The notes under the pieces were generated by a model. That model made no database searches. It saw only the letters and a program-made list of their open reading frames with translations, and was not told the DNA's origin. Position numbers and translations under genes: made by a program. A DNA stretch of 32,382 nt from a virus: IMG/VR virus record IMGVR_UViG_3300018424_000109, positions 1 through 32,382 of that record; one strand, 5' to 3'. Below are positions 8,372-15,605 of this stretch, one piece after another. Numbering within the stretch: position 1 is the stretch's first letter; each line of letters starts with the position of its first letter.

Positions 8372-9379
8372 ATGTCTGAACAGGTTATTGACAATCTACA
8401 GGAAATGGAATCACCTAAACAAGTAAAGGACAAGGTTAATGCTTCCGCAAAACCTGCCGAGTCCATGCAAAAAATGGCTGATCCTGGTACACAACTAGGT
8501 GCGGTCCAAGATCTTGGTGGTCCCACTCCTCAAAACTACAAGTCTACTGATGACTCTTCCAAGTTGAAGAGTGCTGGTGGATCACAATCCAAGACTGCCG
8601 TTAACGCCAAGGCAGGTAAAGCAGAAGGTATGCCAACTGCTAACAAGAAAGGAATGTCATACGAGGAAGTTGATTTCTCTGATGATGTTGACGCACTTGT
8701 TGGTTCTGAAGAACTCTCAGAAGATTTCAGAAATAAAGCAAAGGTTATCTTTGAAGCAGCACTTACTTCAAAAGTTCGTGCAATTCAAGAAGAACTAGAA
8801 GAGCATTATGCTGCTAAGTTTGAAGAAGAGCTAGCAGAAGCAAAAGCAGAACTAGCAGAAAAAGTTGACGCCACCCTACAGTATGCTGTAGAAGAGTGGG
8901 CAGAAGAAAACGCACTGGCTATCGAGTCAGGTATCAAGTCTGAAGTCGCTGAGTCCTTCATGGAAGGTCTCAAGGGACTTTTTGAAGAACATTATGTAAC
9001 CATCCCTGAAGATAAATATGATGCATTTGATATTATGGTAGAAAAACTTGATGAGATGGAAGGAAAACTCAACGAGCAAATCGACAAGAATATCACCCTG
9101 AATAATAGACTGGGAGATCTTGTTGCAGAGTCTATCGTCAATGACGTAGCTCGCGGACTTACCGAAACGCAGAAAGATAAACTCTTTGGTCTTGCAGAAG
9201 GTGTTGAGTTTGATAGTGAAGAAACCTACCGTGGAAAGATTGAATCGTTGAAGGAGTCATACTTCAGATCTGAAGTACCTGAGGTTCAGTCAGAGGAACA
9301 AGAAATGATCTCGGAGGAAGTTGAAGTATCTACGCAGATGGACCGTTACCTTCGCGCAGTTTCACGTTTCCAGAAATAA
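8372..9379 (+). CDS. gp22: Prohead scaffold (core) protein gp22
   Basis: The 335-residue protein is rich in Glu, Lys and Ala. It has a long predicted helical or coiled-coil central region (about residues 110-300, for example AAKFEEELAEAKAELAEK). This composition is typical of the internal scaffold that templates the T4 head and is then destroyed by gp21. A Lys/Ser/Gly-rich flexible N-terminus precedes it. It sits between the protease and the major capsid gene as in T4. The start is supported by AAGGAG at 8356-8361 and a late promoter upstream. Confidence 0.93.
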   Translation: MSEQVIDNLQEMESPKQVKDKVNASAKPAESMQKMADPGTQLGAVQDLGGPTPQNYKSTDDSSKLKSAGGSQSKTAVNAKAGKAEGMPTANKKGMSYEEVDFSDDVDALVGSEELSEDFRNKAKVIFEAALTSKVRAIQEELEEHYAAKFEEELAEAKAELAEKVDATLQYAVEEWAEENALAIESGIKSEVAESFMEGLKGLFEEHYVTIPEDKYDAFDIMVEKLDEMEGKLNEQIDKNITLNNRLGDLVAESIVNDVARGLTETQKDKLFGLAEGVEFDSEETYRGKIESLKESYFRSEVPEVQSEEQEMISEEVEVSTQMDRYLRAVSRFQK

Positions 9380-9385
9380 TTATTA

Positions 9386-9393
9386 CTAAATAA
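9386..9393 (+). promoter_or_regulatory. Variant late promoter upstream of gp23
   Basis: CTAAATAA, in the context TTACTAAATAATTTT, lies 48 nt before the gp23 ATG. This is the same variant octamer as before gp20. gp23 should be the most strongly expressed late gene, so this form is unlikely to be a weak decay product. Confidence 0.55.
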
Positions 9394-9441
9394 TTTTTAG
9401 TTCAATCCCTTACAACATCTACAAGACTAGGAGAAAAACCA

Positions 9442-10785
9442 ATGTTCATGTCAGAACAGCTGCAAGAGAAGTGGTCACCACTCCTCAAGCATGAAGAACT
9501 ACCAGAAATCAAAGATTCTCACAGACGTGCAGTTACTGCCGTTCTTCTTGAGAACCAAGAGAAATTCCTCCGTGAGCAGCAAATGCTTACCGAGGCACCT
9601 ACTAACGTAACCGACCCTTCAGGTTCAGTCAGAACTTTTGATCCTGTTCTGATCTCCCTGATCCGTCGTTCAATGCCTAACCTGATCGCTTATGATATTG
9701 CAAGCGTTCAGCCAATGTCAGGTCCTACTGGACTGATCTTCGCAATGCGTTCACGTTACGCTACTCCAGACGGCGCTGAGGCACTGTTCAATGAGCCTAA
9801 CGCTGGTTATTCAGGTGGCGGTGCTGCTGGTTACGACGTAACCGCAACTTCCTCTGCTAACAACGACGCTGAAGGTTCAAACCCTGCTGTTCTTAATGAC
9901 ACAGGCACCTACGAACTGACTGGTGATGCACAAGGCATGACCACCTCACAGTCAGAAGCACTGGGTGATGGTGCTGGCACCAACTTCCGCGAGATGGCAT
10001 TCAGCATCGAGAAGGTTGCTGTTACCGCTCGTTCACGTGCTCTGAAAGCTGAGTACTCACTTGAGCTTGCTCAGGATCTTCGCGCTATCCATGGTCTCGA
10101 TGCTGAGGCTGAGTTGGCAAACATTCTGTCAACTGAGATCCTCGCTGAGATCAACCGCGAAGTTCTTCGTTCAGTATACCTGACTGCAGAAGCAGGTGCT
10201 CAGAACAACGTTGCTTCCACTGGAACATTTGACCTCGACGTTGACTCCAACGGTCGTTGGTCGGTTGAGAAGTTCAAAGGACTTCTGTTCCAAGTTGAAA
10301 GAGAAGCTAACGCTATCGCACAAAGAACTCGTAGAGGAAAGGGCAACATCATCGTCTGCTCCGCTGACGTTGCATCTGCTCTAACCATGGCAGGCGTTCT
10401 GGACTACACTCCAGCACTTAATGCTAACCTCAACGTTGATGACACTGGCAGCACCTTCGCTGGCACCATCAACGGTAAGTTCAAGGTCTACATCGACCCA
10501 TATTCGGCAAACCTCTCCGACGATCAGTACTTCGTCGTCGGTTACAAGGGATCCAACCCTTATGACGCAGGTCTCTTCTACTGCCCATACGTTCCTCTCC
10601 AGATGGTTCGTGCAGTTGGCGAAGACACCTTCCAGCCCAAGATTGGCTTCAAGACTCGTTACGGTATGCAGGCAAACCCATTTGCAACTGGTGCTGTCAA
10701 CGATGCTACTCAGCCAACCGCAGGTATCGGTGCTGCAAATGCAAACCGCTACTATCGTCGCGTCCGCGTCACCAACCTCATGTGA
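9442..10785 (+). CDS. gp23: Major capsid protein gp23 (precursor)
   Basis: This 447-residue HK97-fold major head protein forms the hexamers of the capsid. The N-terminal about 51 residues are a helical propeptide ending in MLTEAP. The Leu-x-Glu before Ala52 fits the T4 prohead-protease consensus and predicts cleavage after Glu51. The T4-family block PNLIAYDIASVQPMSGPTG follows at about residues 75-93. Its Arg codons are largely CGT and CGC and many codons end in C, unlike the AGA-rich neighbouring genes. This is probably translational selection. A second ATG at 9448 is an alternative start. TAGGAGA lies about 8 nt upstream. A terminator follows the gene. Confidence 0.97.
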   Translation: MFMSEQLQEKWSPLLKHEELPEIKDSHRRAVTAVLLENQEKFLREQQMLTEAPTNVTDPSGSVRTFDPVLISLIRRSMPNLIAYDIASVQPMSGPTGLIFAMRSRYATPDGAEALFNEPNAGYSGGGAAGYDVTATSSANNDAEGSNPAVLNDTGTYELTGDAQGMTTSQSEALGDGAGTNFREMAFSIEKVAVTARSRALKAEYSLELAQDLRAIHGLDAEAELANILSTEILAEINREVLRSVYLTAEAGAQNNVASTGTFDLDVDSNGRWSVEKFKGLLFQVEREANAIAQRTRRGKGNIIVCSADVASALTMAGVLDYTPALNANLNVDDTGSTFAGTINGKFKVYIDPYSANLSDDQYFVVGYKGSNPYDAGLFYCPYVPLQMVRAVGEDTFQPKIGFKTRYGMQANPFATGAVNDATQPTAGIGAANANRYYRRVRVTNLM

Positions 10786-10803
10786 TTCATTCACAACTCA
10801 ATC

Positions 10804-10830
10804 AAGAGGGTCTTCGGACCCTCTTTTTTT
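10804..10830 (+). terminator. Rho-independent terminator after gp23
   Basis: A perfect 9-bp stem (AAGAGGGTC with GACCCTCTT) is closed by a TTCG tetraloop and followed by a run of T to 10830. It starts 19 nt after the gp23 stop. Confidence 0.93.
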
Positions 10831-10835
10831 ATGCC

Positions 10836-10843
10836 CATAAATA
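10836..10843 (+). promoter_or_regulatory. T4-type late promoter upstream of gp3
   Basis: CATAAATA matches the late octamer exactly. It begins 6 nt after the gp23 terminator and 27 nt before the gp3 ATG, so transcription can restart immediately after termination. Confidence 0.7.
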
Positions 10844-10862
10844 ATAGAAAATAGTTATCGCT

Positions 10863-11432
10863 ATGGTAAATCCTATTCAGAATAGGAATCTTCTTTCGCC
10901 TACAGGGTTTAATTTTATTATTTTGAAGGCAAGAGAAATTGATTTCTTTTCTCAAGCTGCATCAATTCCACAAATCTCCATGAATAGTGCTACTCAGGCA
11001 ACCAGTCTGAGAAACGTTCCAGTGCCTGGAGATGAATTGTATTATGGTGATTTCACCCTACGCTTCATGGTGGATGAAGATATGACAAACTATATTGCGG
11101 TCCATAATTGGATTCGCGCATTAGGGTTTCCTGTCAATCGCGATGAATATGATTTTGAAGAGAAGGATTCTCTTTACCAAAAATCAAAATACTATTCAAA
11201 CGTAGTTTCTAATTTGAGACTCAGAGAAGGTATGTCTTTAGATATGAACTTTGAAACATCTGATGCTTCTCTACAAATTTTGAATAGCAGTTATAATGTT
11301 GCTAGAACTGTCACTTTCTATGACTTGTTCCCCGTCAGTTTGTCCACTCTAGAATTCAGAGCAGATGATCCTGATGTACAATACCTCAGTGCTGACGCAT
11401 CCTTCAAATACCTTTATTACGACATTAAATGA
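10863..11432 (+). CDS. gp3: Tail completion and sheath stabilizer protein, gp3-like
   Basis: The protein has 189 residues. In T4-like cyanophages the gene between gp23 and uvsY is annotated gp3, which caps the tail tube and stabilises the sheath. The sequence shows the tail-tube style: GFNFIILKAREIDFFSQAASIPQ, then DFTLRFMVDEDMTNY, then IHNW-like VHNWIRALG. These line up in order with matching segments of gp19 in this window, which implies a common fold. The ATG lies 19 nt after its late promoter octamer. The last 4 nt overlap uvsY (ATGA), linking a late structural gene to a recombination gene. Confidence 0.85.
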   Translation: MVNPIQNRNLLSPTGFNFIILKAREIDFFSQAASIPQISMNSATQATSLRNVPVPGDELYYGDFTLRFMVDEDMTNYIAVHNWIRALGFPVNRDEYDFEEKDSLYQKSKYYSNVVSNLRLREGMSLDMNFETSDASLQILNSSYNVARTVTFYDLFPVSLSTLEFRADDPDVQYLSADASFKYLYYDIK

Positions 11433-11854
11433 ATCTTGAAACTTTGCAATCCAAATGGGAGAAGGATTGCATTCTTGGTGACGAACTCAGCGATGAGTCA
11501 AAAAGAATTCCTTCTCTACACTGTGAATATATAAAACTCTATAACGAATTCAATCTTCTCAAGAAAAAATCTGAGTGGGATCTAAAGAAAGTAAGAAGAG
11601 AACGCTGGGAATACTATACAGGTAAAGCAGACCCAGAAGTATACACTGAGGAACCTTTTGATTTCAAGGTTCTCAAAAGTGATATAGATAGATATATAGA
11701 TTCTGACGAGAAGATACAAAAGGCACAACTTAAATTTGAATATTATCAGCAGATTAGTTTCTTTCTAGAATCGGTTCTAACTCAAATCCGAGATAGACAA
11801 TGGCAGATAAGAAACGCGATTGAATTTCAGAAACTTACATTGGGATACGGATGA
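11429..11854 (+). CDS. uvsY: Recombination mediator UvsY
   Basis: The protein has 141 residues (T4 UvsY has 137). It loads UvsX recombinase on single-stranded DNA coated by the phage SSB. It is highly charged and predicted to be almost all helical. The N-terminal MNLETLQSKWEKDCIL and the central KKKSEWDLKKVRRERWEYYTGKAD-type basic block are characteristic of the family. The start overlaps the gp3 stop by 4 nt and the end overlaps uvsW by 4 nt, so the three genes are translationally coupled. Its partner UvsX is encoded about 18 kb downstream. Confidence 0.92.
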   Translation: MNLETLQSKWEKDCILGDELSDESKRIPSLHCEYIKLYNEFNLLKKKSEWDLKKVRRERWEYYTGKADPEVYTEEPFDFKVLKSDIDRYIDSDEKIQKAQLKFEYYQQISFFLESVLTQIRDRQWQIRNAIEFQKLTLGYG

Positions 11855-13311
11855 GCGAATTAGTTATTTCTAAAAAGAATGAAGTATATCTACGAATAGA
11901 ATGCGACCCACACATCAAATACGAACTATCTGATCACTTCACTTTTGATGTGCCAGAAGCAGTGTTCATGCCATCCTATAGAAACAAACATTGGGATGGC
12001 AAGATCAGACTATTCTCTCCACATACAGGAGAGATCTATTGTGGTTTGTTAGATAGAGTCATCACATGGTGTAGTGAAATGAACTACAACATGAAGTTTG
12101 AATCTAACAAATACTATGGAGAAGCTTTAGAGTCAAACGAACTAATTACAGAACGTGGTGTAAAGGGATTCATGGAATCTATTACCCAGTTCACTCCAAG
12201 AGATTATCAAGTCAAAGCAGTATATCAGGCGCTCAAAAATAATAGAAAATTAATTATCTCACCTACCGCATCAGGTAAGTCGATGATGATTTATTCTTTG
12301 GTGAGATACTATGAATCAACAGGACAAAGAATTCTTATCATTGTTCCAACCACCAGCCTTGTGGAACAAATGTATAAAGATTTTATTGATTATGGATGGG
12401 ATGCAGAGTCTTATTGCCACAAAATATATGCGGGACGGACAAAACAAACCGATCACCCCGTTACCATCACTACCTGGCAAAGCGTATATAAACTCCCTAA
12501 AACATTTTTTGAAAATTTCACAGCAGTTATAGGAGATGAAGCGCACCAGTTCAAAGCAAAGTCTTTGACAACTCTCCTAACAAAATGCCATAACGCAAAA
12601 TATCGTGTTGGATTTACTGGTTCATTAGATGGCACACAAACTCACAAGTGGGTATTAGAAGGACTGTTTGGTCCTACACAAAAAATTATCAATACAGAAG
12701 AACTGATCAATCAAGGATATCTCTCTCGTTTCAATATCAAAGTTCTGATCTTGAATCATGAAGGTCAGAAGTTTGACACGTATGAAGATGAAATACAATA
12801 TCTAATTGGTCATGAACGCCGCAATAATTTTATAAAAAATCTAGCATTAGATCTGAAAGGCAATACCCTAATTCTTTATAGTAGGGTTTCTACCCATGGA
12901 CAGGTTATTTATGATCTACTAAATAATAGTGTAAAAGATAAAAGACAAGTCTTCTTTATTCATGGTGGTGTGGATGTAGATGATAGAGAGTCCGTAAGAA
13001 GGATTACTGAATCCGAAAATAACGCAATCATTGTTGCATCTTATGGAACATTTTCTACAGGTATTAATATCAAAAATCTACACAATGTAATTTTTGCAAG
13101 TCCATCTAAGAGTAGAATTAGAAATTTACAATCTATTGGTAGAGTTCTAAGAAAAGGTCAAAACAAAGATCTTGCTACTCTGTATGATGTATCTGATGAT
13201 ATCTCATACAAAGGAAAGAAAAATTATACTCTGAATCATTTGGTAGAAAGAATCAAAATTTATAATGAAGAAAACTTTGAATATAAAATTATTACTGTAG
13301 ATTTCAAGTAA
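11851..13311 (+). CDS. uvsW: UvsW superfamily 2 DNA/RNA helicase
   Basis: This 486-residue ATP-dependent helicase unwinds R-loops and branched recombination intermediates, and in T4 helps switch from origin to recombination-dependent replication. Motif I is PTASGKSM (138-145), motif II is DEAH (229-232), and motif III-like TGS follows. The C-terminal RecA-like domain has the arginine-finger region QSIGRVLRKGQ (motif VI). The N-terminal about 100 residues form the substrate-recognition region seen in T4 UvsW. The start overlaps the uvsY stop by 4 nt. Confidence 0.95.
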   Translation: MSELVISKKNEVYLRIECDPHIKYELSDHFTFDVPEAVFMPSYRNKHWDGKIRLFSPHTGEIYCGLLDRVITWCSEMNYNMKFESNKYYGEALESNELITERGVKGFMESITQFTPRDYQVKAVYQALKNNRKLIISPTASGKSMMIYSLVRYYESTGQRILIIVPTTSLVEQMYKDFIDYGWDAESYCHKIYAGRTKQTDHPVTITTWQSVYKLPKTFFENFTAVIGDEAHQFKAKSLTTLLTKCHNAKYRVGFTGSLDGTQTHKWVLEGLFGPTQKIINTEELINQGYLSRFNIKVLILNHEGQKFDTYEDEIQYLIGHERRNNFIKNLALDLKGNTLILYSRVSTHGQVIYDLLNNSVKDKRQVFFIHGGVDVDDRESVRRITESENNAIIVASYGTFSTGINIKNLHNVIFASPSKSRIRNLQSIGRVLRKGQNKDLATLYDVSDDISYKGKKNYTLNHLVERIKIYNEENFEYKIITVDFK

Positions 13312-13314
13312 AGC

Positions 13315-13716
13315 ATGGAAGATTTTTACGCATCAATAAAACTAATTACTGGTGAAGAGATTTTAGCACAAGTTCTTCATGATAAGGATGATGACGTATT
13401 GATCATTTGTAATGCTGTTGAGATTGAAGAAATGAATGTATCACCTTCTCCAGGTGTATTTCAATGTATGATTACCCCACATATGTGGATGAAATTCTCT
13501 GGTGAAGATTCATTTATTATTAAAAAAGATCATATACTTACTATTACTGAGTTATCTGGTAATGCATTAGACTTCTATAAGAAGTGTTTAGATAAAGCAA
13601 TGCATCCCTCTAGTAACCCAATGATTGATAATAGAGTAGATGCAGAAGATCAAAGAGGATATGTCTCTAGTGTAGATGATGCTAGACAATTCTTTGAATA
13701 TCTCTATAGATCTTAA
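13315..13716 (+). CDS. Sm-like small protein, paralog A
   Basis: The 133-residue protein begins 3 nt after the uvsW stop. Its first 75 residues show alternating beta strands beginning ASIKLITGEEILAQV, then acidic DKDDDV, then VLIICNAVEI, then FIIKKDHILTITEL. Two other genes in this window (26141 and 26457) share this layout. An Sm/LSm-type small beta-barrel is the best structural guess. The C-terminal part (about 85-133) is an extra helical tail (FYKKCLDKA) not seen in the shorter paralogs. Function is unknown. RNA binding is only an inference from the possible fold. Downstream lies the promoter region before gp55. Confidence 0.7.
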   Translation: MEDFYASIKLITGEEILAQVLHDKDDDVLIICNAVEIEEMNVSPSPGVFQCMITPHMWMKFSGEDSFIIKKDHILTITELSGNALDFYKKCLDKAMHPSSNPMIDNRVDAEDQRGYVSSVDDARQFFEYLYRS

Positions 13717-13745
13717 AGCTAGTTCTCTTGAACCTCCACAAGGTT

Positions 13746-13774
13746 ATTATACAGATATTGAGTACCCTTGTCAA
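13746..13774 (-). promoter_or_regulatory. Full-consensus sigma70-type promoter on the minus strand
   Basis: Read on the minus strand, TTGACA (13774-13769) is followed by a 17-bp spacer and TATAAT (13751-13746). This is a 12 of 12 match to the housekeeping consensus at optimal spacing. It points leftward, away from gp55 and antisense to the Sm-like gene and uvsW. No start codon lies near the expected transcript start (about 13739), so the product would be non-coding antisense RNA. Confidence 0.6.
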
Positions 13775-13796
13775 GTGTTGACACATATGCTATTAT
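13768..13796 (+). promoter_or_regulatory. Sigma70-type promoter upstream of gp55
   Basis: TTGTCA (13768-13773), a 17-bp spacer and TATTAT (13791-13796) lie 24 nt before the gp55 ATG. Five of six bases match in each hexamer. The -35 overlaps a perfect 6-bp inverted repeat, TGTCAA-GTG-TTGACA (13769-13783), and the -35 of the minus-strand promoter. This would let host RNA polymerase make the late sigma factor before late transcription begins. Confidence 0.65.
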
Positions 13797-13820
13797 ATGA
13801 ACACAAAAGAATAAACTGTA

Positions 13821-14297
13821 ATGGCAGCAAAATCAGAACACTATGTAAATAATAAAGAATTCTTAGAGGCTCTGGTCCAGTACAGGGAATCGGTAAAGCG
13901 TGCTGCAAATGCAGGTAAACCTAAACCCAGAATCTCAAACTACATCGGTGAGTGTTTTCTGAAAATTGCAAATCATCTTTCATATAGACCAAACTTTGTT
14001 AACTATATGTTCAAAGATGATATGATTTGTGATGGAGTAGAAAATTGCGTTCAGTATGTAGATAACTTTGATCCAGAAAAATCTAAGAATCCTTTCGCAT
14101 ACTTCACTCAAATCATTTATTACGCCTTTCTCAGACGTATTCAAAGAGAGAAGAAGCAACTAGAAATTAAAAATAAAATTATCGAGCGGTCGGGATATGA
14201 TGAAGTCTTTACTGCAATGTCAGAAGATGGCACCAGTATTGATGTATCTCAGATGAATAGCATCAAGGAAAATGTTGAGGCAAGAATGAATCGATGA
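13821..14297 (+). CDS. gp55: Late-transcription sigma factor gp55
   Basis: The protein has 158 residues (T4 gp55 has 185). It binds host RNA polymerase core and directs it to late promoters of the NATAAATA type, which are seen before the structural genes in this window. The segment DDMICDGVENCVQYVDNFDPEK followed by NPFAYFTQIIYYAFLRRIQREKKQ is a reduced sigma region 2 core-binding and -10 recognition helix set, diagnostic of gp55. The first in-frame ATG after a sigma70-like promoter was chosen; no clear Shine-Dalgarno sequence is visible. It overlaps gp47 by 4 nt. In T4 the sliding clamp gp45 activates it; gp45 is also encoded here. Confidence 0.94.
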   Translation: MAAKSEHYVNNKEFLEALVQYRESVKRAANAGKPKPRISNYIGECFLKIANHLSYRPNFVNYMFKDDMICDGVENCVQYVDNFDPEKSKNPFAYFTQIIYYAFLRRIQREKKQLEIKNKIIERSGYDEVFTAMSEDGTSIDVSQMNSIKENVEARMNR

Positions 14298-15337
14298 AAG
14301 TTGCAATTATTACTGACCAGCACTTCGGTATGAGAAAGGGAAGTCAAATCTTCCATGAGTTTATCGGTAAGTTTTATCAAAATGTTTTCTTCCCTACACT
14401 AGACAAGTACGGTATTGACACTGTTCTTGACTTAGGAGATACATTTGATAATCGTCGTAATATTGACTTCTGGTCTTTGAAGTGGGCACAGGAAGAATAC
14501 TACGATAAGTTAGAGCAACGTGGTGTTCATGTGTATACTGTTGTTGGTAATCATACTGCATTCTATAAGAATACAAATGACATCAACACTGTAGATCTTC
14601 TTCTGCAGCAGTATGGCAATGTTACTCCTATCTCTGAGTGTAAAGAGATTGAAGTACATGGTCTTCCTATCTTGTTTATTCCTTGGATCAACCAAGAAAA
14701 CGAGCAGCATACTTTGGAACAGATACAAAATACAAATGCATCTGTTGCTATGGGACATCTAGAACTTGCTGGATTTGAAGCACATCCTGGTTACTTTCAT
14801 GCTAAAGGTGAAGACCCAATGTTCTTCTCTAAATTCAAGCGTGTCTTCTCTGGTCACTATCATACCAAGAGTAGTAAAGGCAACGTCACATATCTAGGTA
14901 ATCCTTATCAGATTTATTGGAATGATTGTGATGATCGTAGAGGTTTTCATATCTTCGATACTGAGACTTTGAAATTAACCTATGTGGAAAATCCATATAA
15001 GATGTTCAAGAAGTTCTACTATAATGATCAAAAGGCAGAACACTCAGATGAACAGATCGAAGATTGTAAAGATAAGTTTATCAAAGTTATTGTAGAGAAG
15101 AAGACGGACTTCTATGCATTTGATAGATTTATCGATAAGATTCATAAAGTCGGTGTTCATGATTTGAAAGTCGTAGAGAATTATGATCTAACAAATGATA
15201 ATGATGATGAAATCGAAGTCGAAGATACTCTTACAACGTTAGAAAAATATGTTTATGAACTGGAGCAAGATCATCTTGACAAACAATCTATTATAGATAT
15301 TATCAAAGGATTATACGTAGAAGCATCAGAGATCTAG
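14294..15337 (+). CDS. gp47: Recombination nuclease subunit gp47 (Mre11/SbcD-like)
   Basis: This 347-residue calcineurin-like metallophosphoesterase is the nuclease partner of gp46. The metal-binding motifs are all present in order: D8-x-H10 (ITDQHFG), GD49, GNH 85-87, G-H155, and the paired GHYH (H188 and H190). T4 gp47 has 339 residues. The complex resects DNA ends for UvsX-mediated recombination and degrades host DNA. It overlaps gp55 by 4 nt. It is separated from gp46 by one small gene at 15339. Confidence 0.96.
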   Translation: MKVAIITDQHFGMRKGSQIFHEFIGKFYQNVFFPTLDKYGIDTVLDLGDTFDNRRNIDFWSLKWAQEEYYDKLEQRGVHVYTVVGNHTAFYKNTNDINTVDLLLQQYGNVTPISECKEIEVHGLPILFIPWINQENEQHTLEQIQNTNASVAMGHLELAGFEAHPGYFHAKGEDPMFFSKFKRVFSGHYHTKSSKGNVTYLGNPYQIYWNDCDDRRGFHIFDTETLKLTYVENPYKMFKKFYYNDQKAEHSDEQIEDCKDKFIKVIVEKKTDFYAFDRFIDKIHKVGVHDLKVVENYDLTNDNDDEIEVEDTLTTLEKYVYELEQDHLDKQSIIDIIKGLYVEASEI

Positions 15338-15338
15338 T

Positions 15339-15605
15339 ATGTTTGTTCTAACTCTAAATGGCAATGGTGATGGTGCTTATGCTGCTACTAATTTAGATGG
15401 CAGTAAAGCATTGCAACTCTTTGTTGACAAAGATGACGCTATACGGTATGCTGGTCTACTGGAGGCAGATGACCATCCAGAGTTGATTGTAAAGGAGATT
15501 GATGATGATCTTGTGATCAAAACTTGTGAAAGTTTGGGGCACAAGTATTGTATTGTTACTCCAGATGAATTTGTAGTTCCCCCATTTGACAATGATTCTT
15601 TTTAA
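15339..15605 (+). CDS. DUF3110-like small protein between gp47 and gp46
   Basis: The 88-residue protein begins 1 nt after the gp47 stop and overlaps gp46 by 14 nt. It opens with a strand MFVLTLNGNG, has DGAYAAT, then FVDKDDAIRYAGLLEADDHP, VKEID and CESLGHKYCIVTPDEFVVPP near the end. This order matches what I recall of DUF3110, a family of small proteins common in cyanobacteria and plants with no known function. Such an origin would suggest acquisition from a cyanobacterial host, but this comes from memory of the family pattern. There is no link to nuclease activity apart from its conserved-looking place inside the gp47-gp46 operon. Confidence 0.65.
   Translation: MFVLTLNGNGDGAYAATNLDGSKALQLFVDKDDAIRYAGLLEADDHPELIVKEIDDDLVIKTCESLGHKYCIVTPDEFVVPPFDNDSF

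Noticed and set aside
10381-10794. Long open frame (137 codons) on the minus strand opposite gp23
   Set aside because: It is a by-product of biased codon use in gp23, has no ribosome binding site or promoter, and lies fully inside a certain gene.
12917-12926. CTAAATAATAG inside uvsW as a late promoter
   Set aside because: It lies inside a coding region with no late gene starting downstream, and such A/T-rich octamers occur by chance.
13728-13750. TTGAAC with a downstream TATTAT as another promoter before gp55
   Set aside because: The spacer is only 11 bp, too short for sigma70 recognition. A 5-bp hairpin (13731-13745) occupies the site.
13787-13852. Short open frame starting at ATG 13787, overlapping the gp55 start
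   Set aside because: It begins within the promoter region, gives a 21-residue peptide, and lacks a ribosome binding site.
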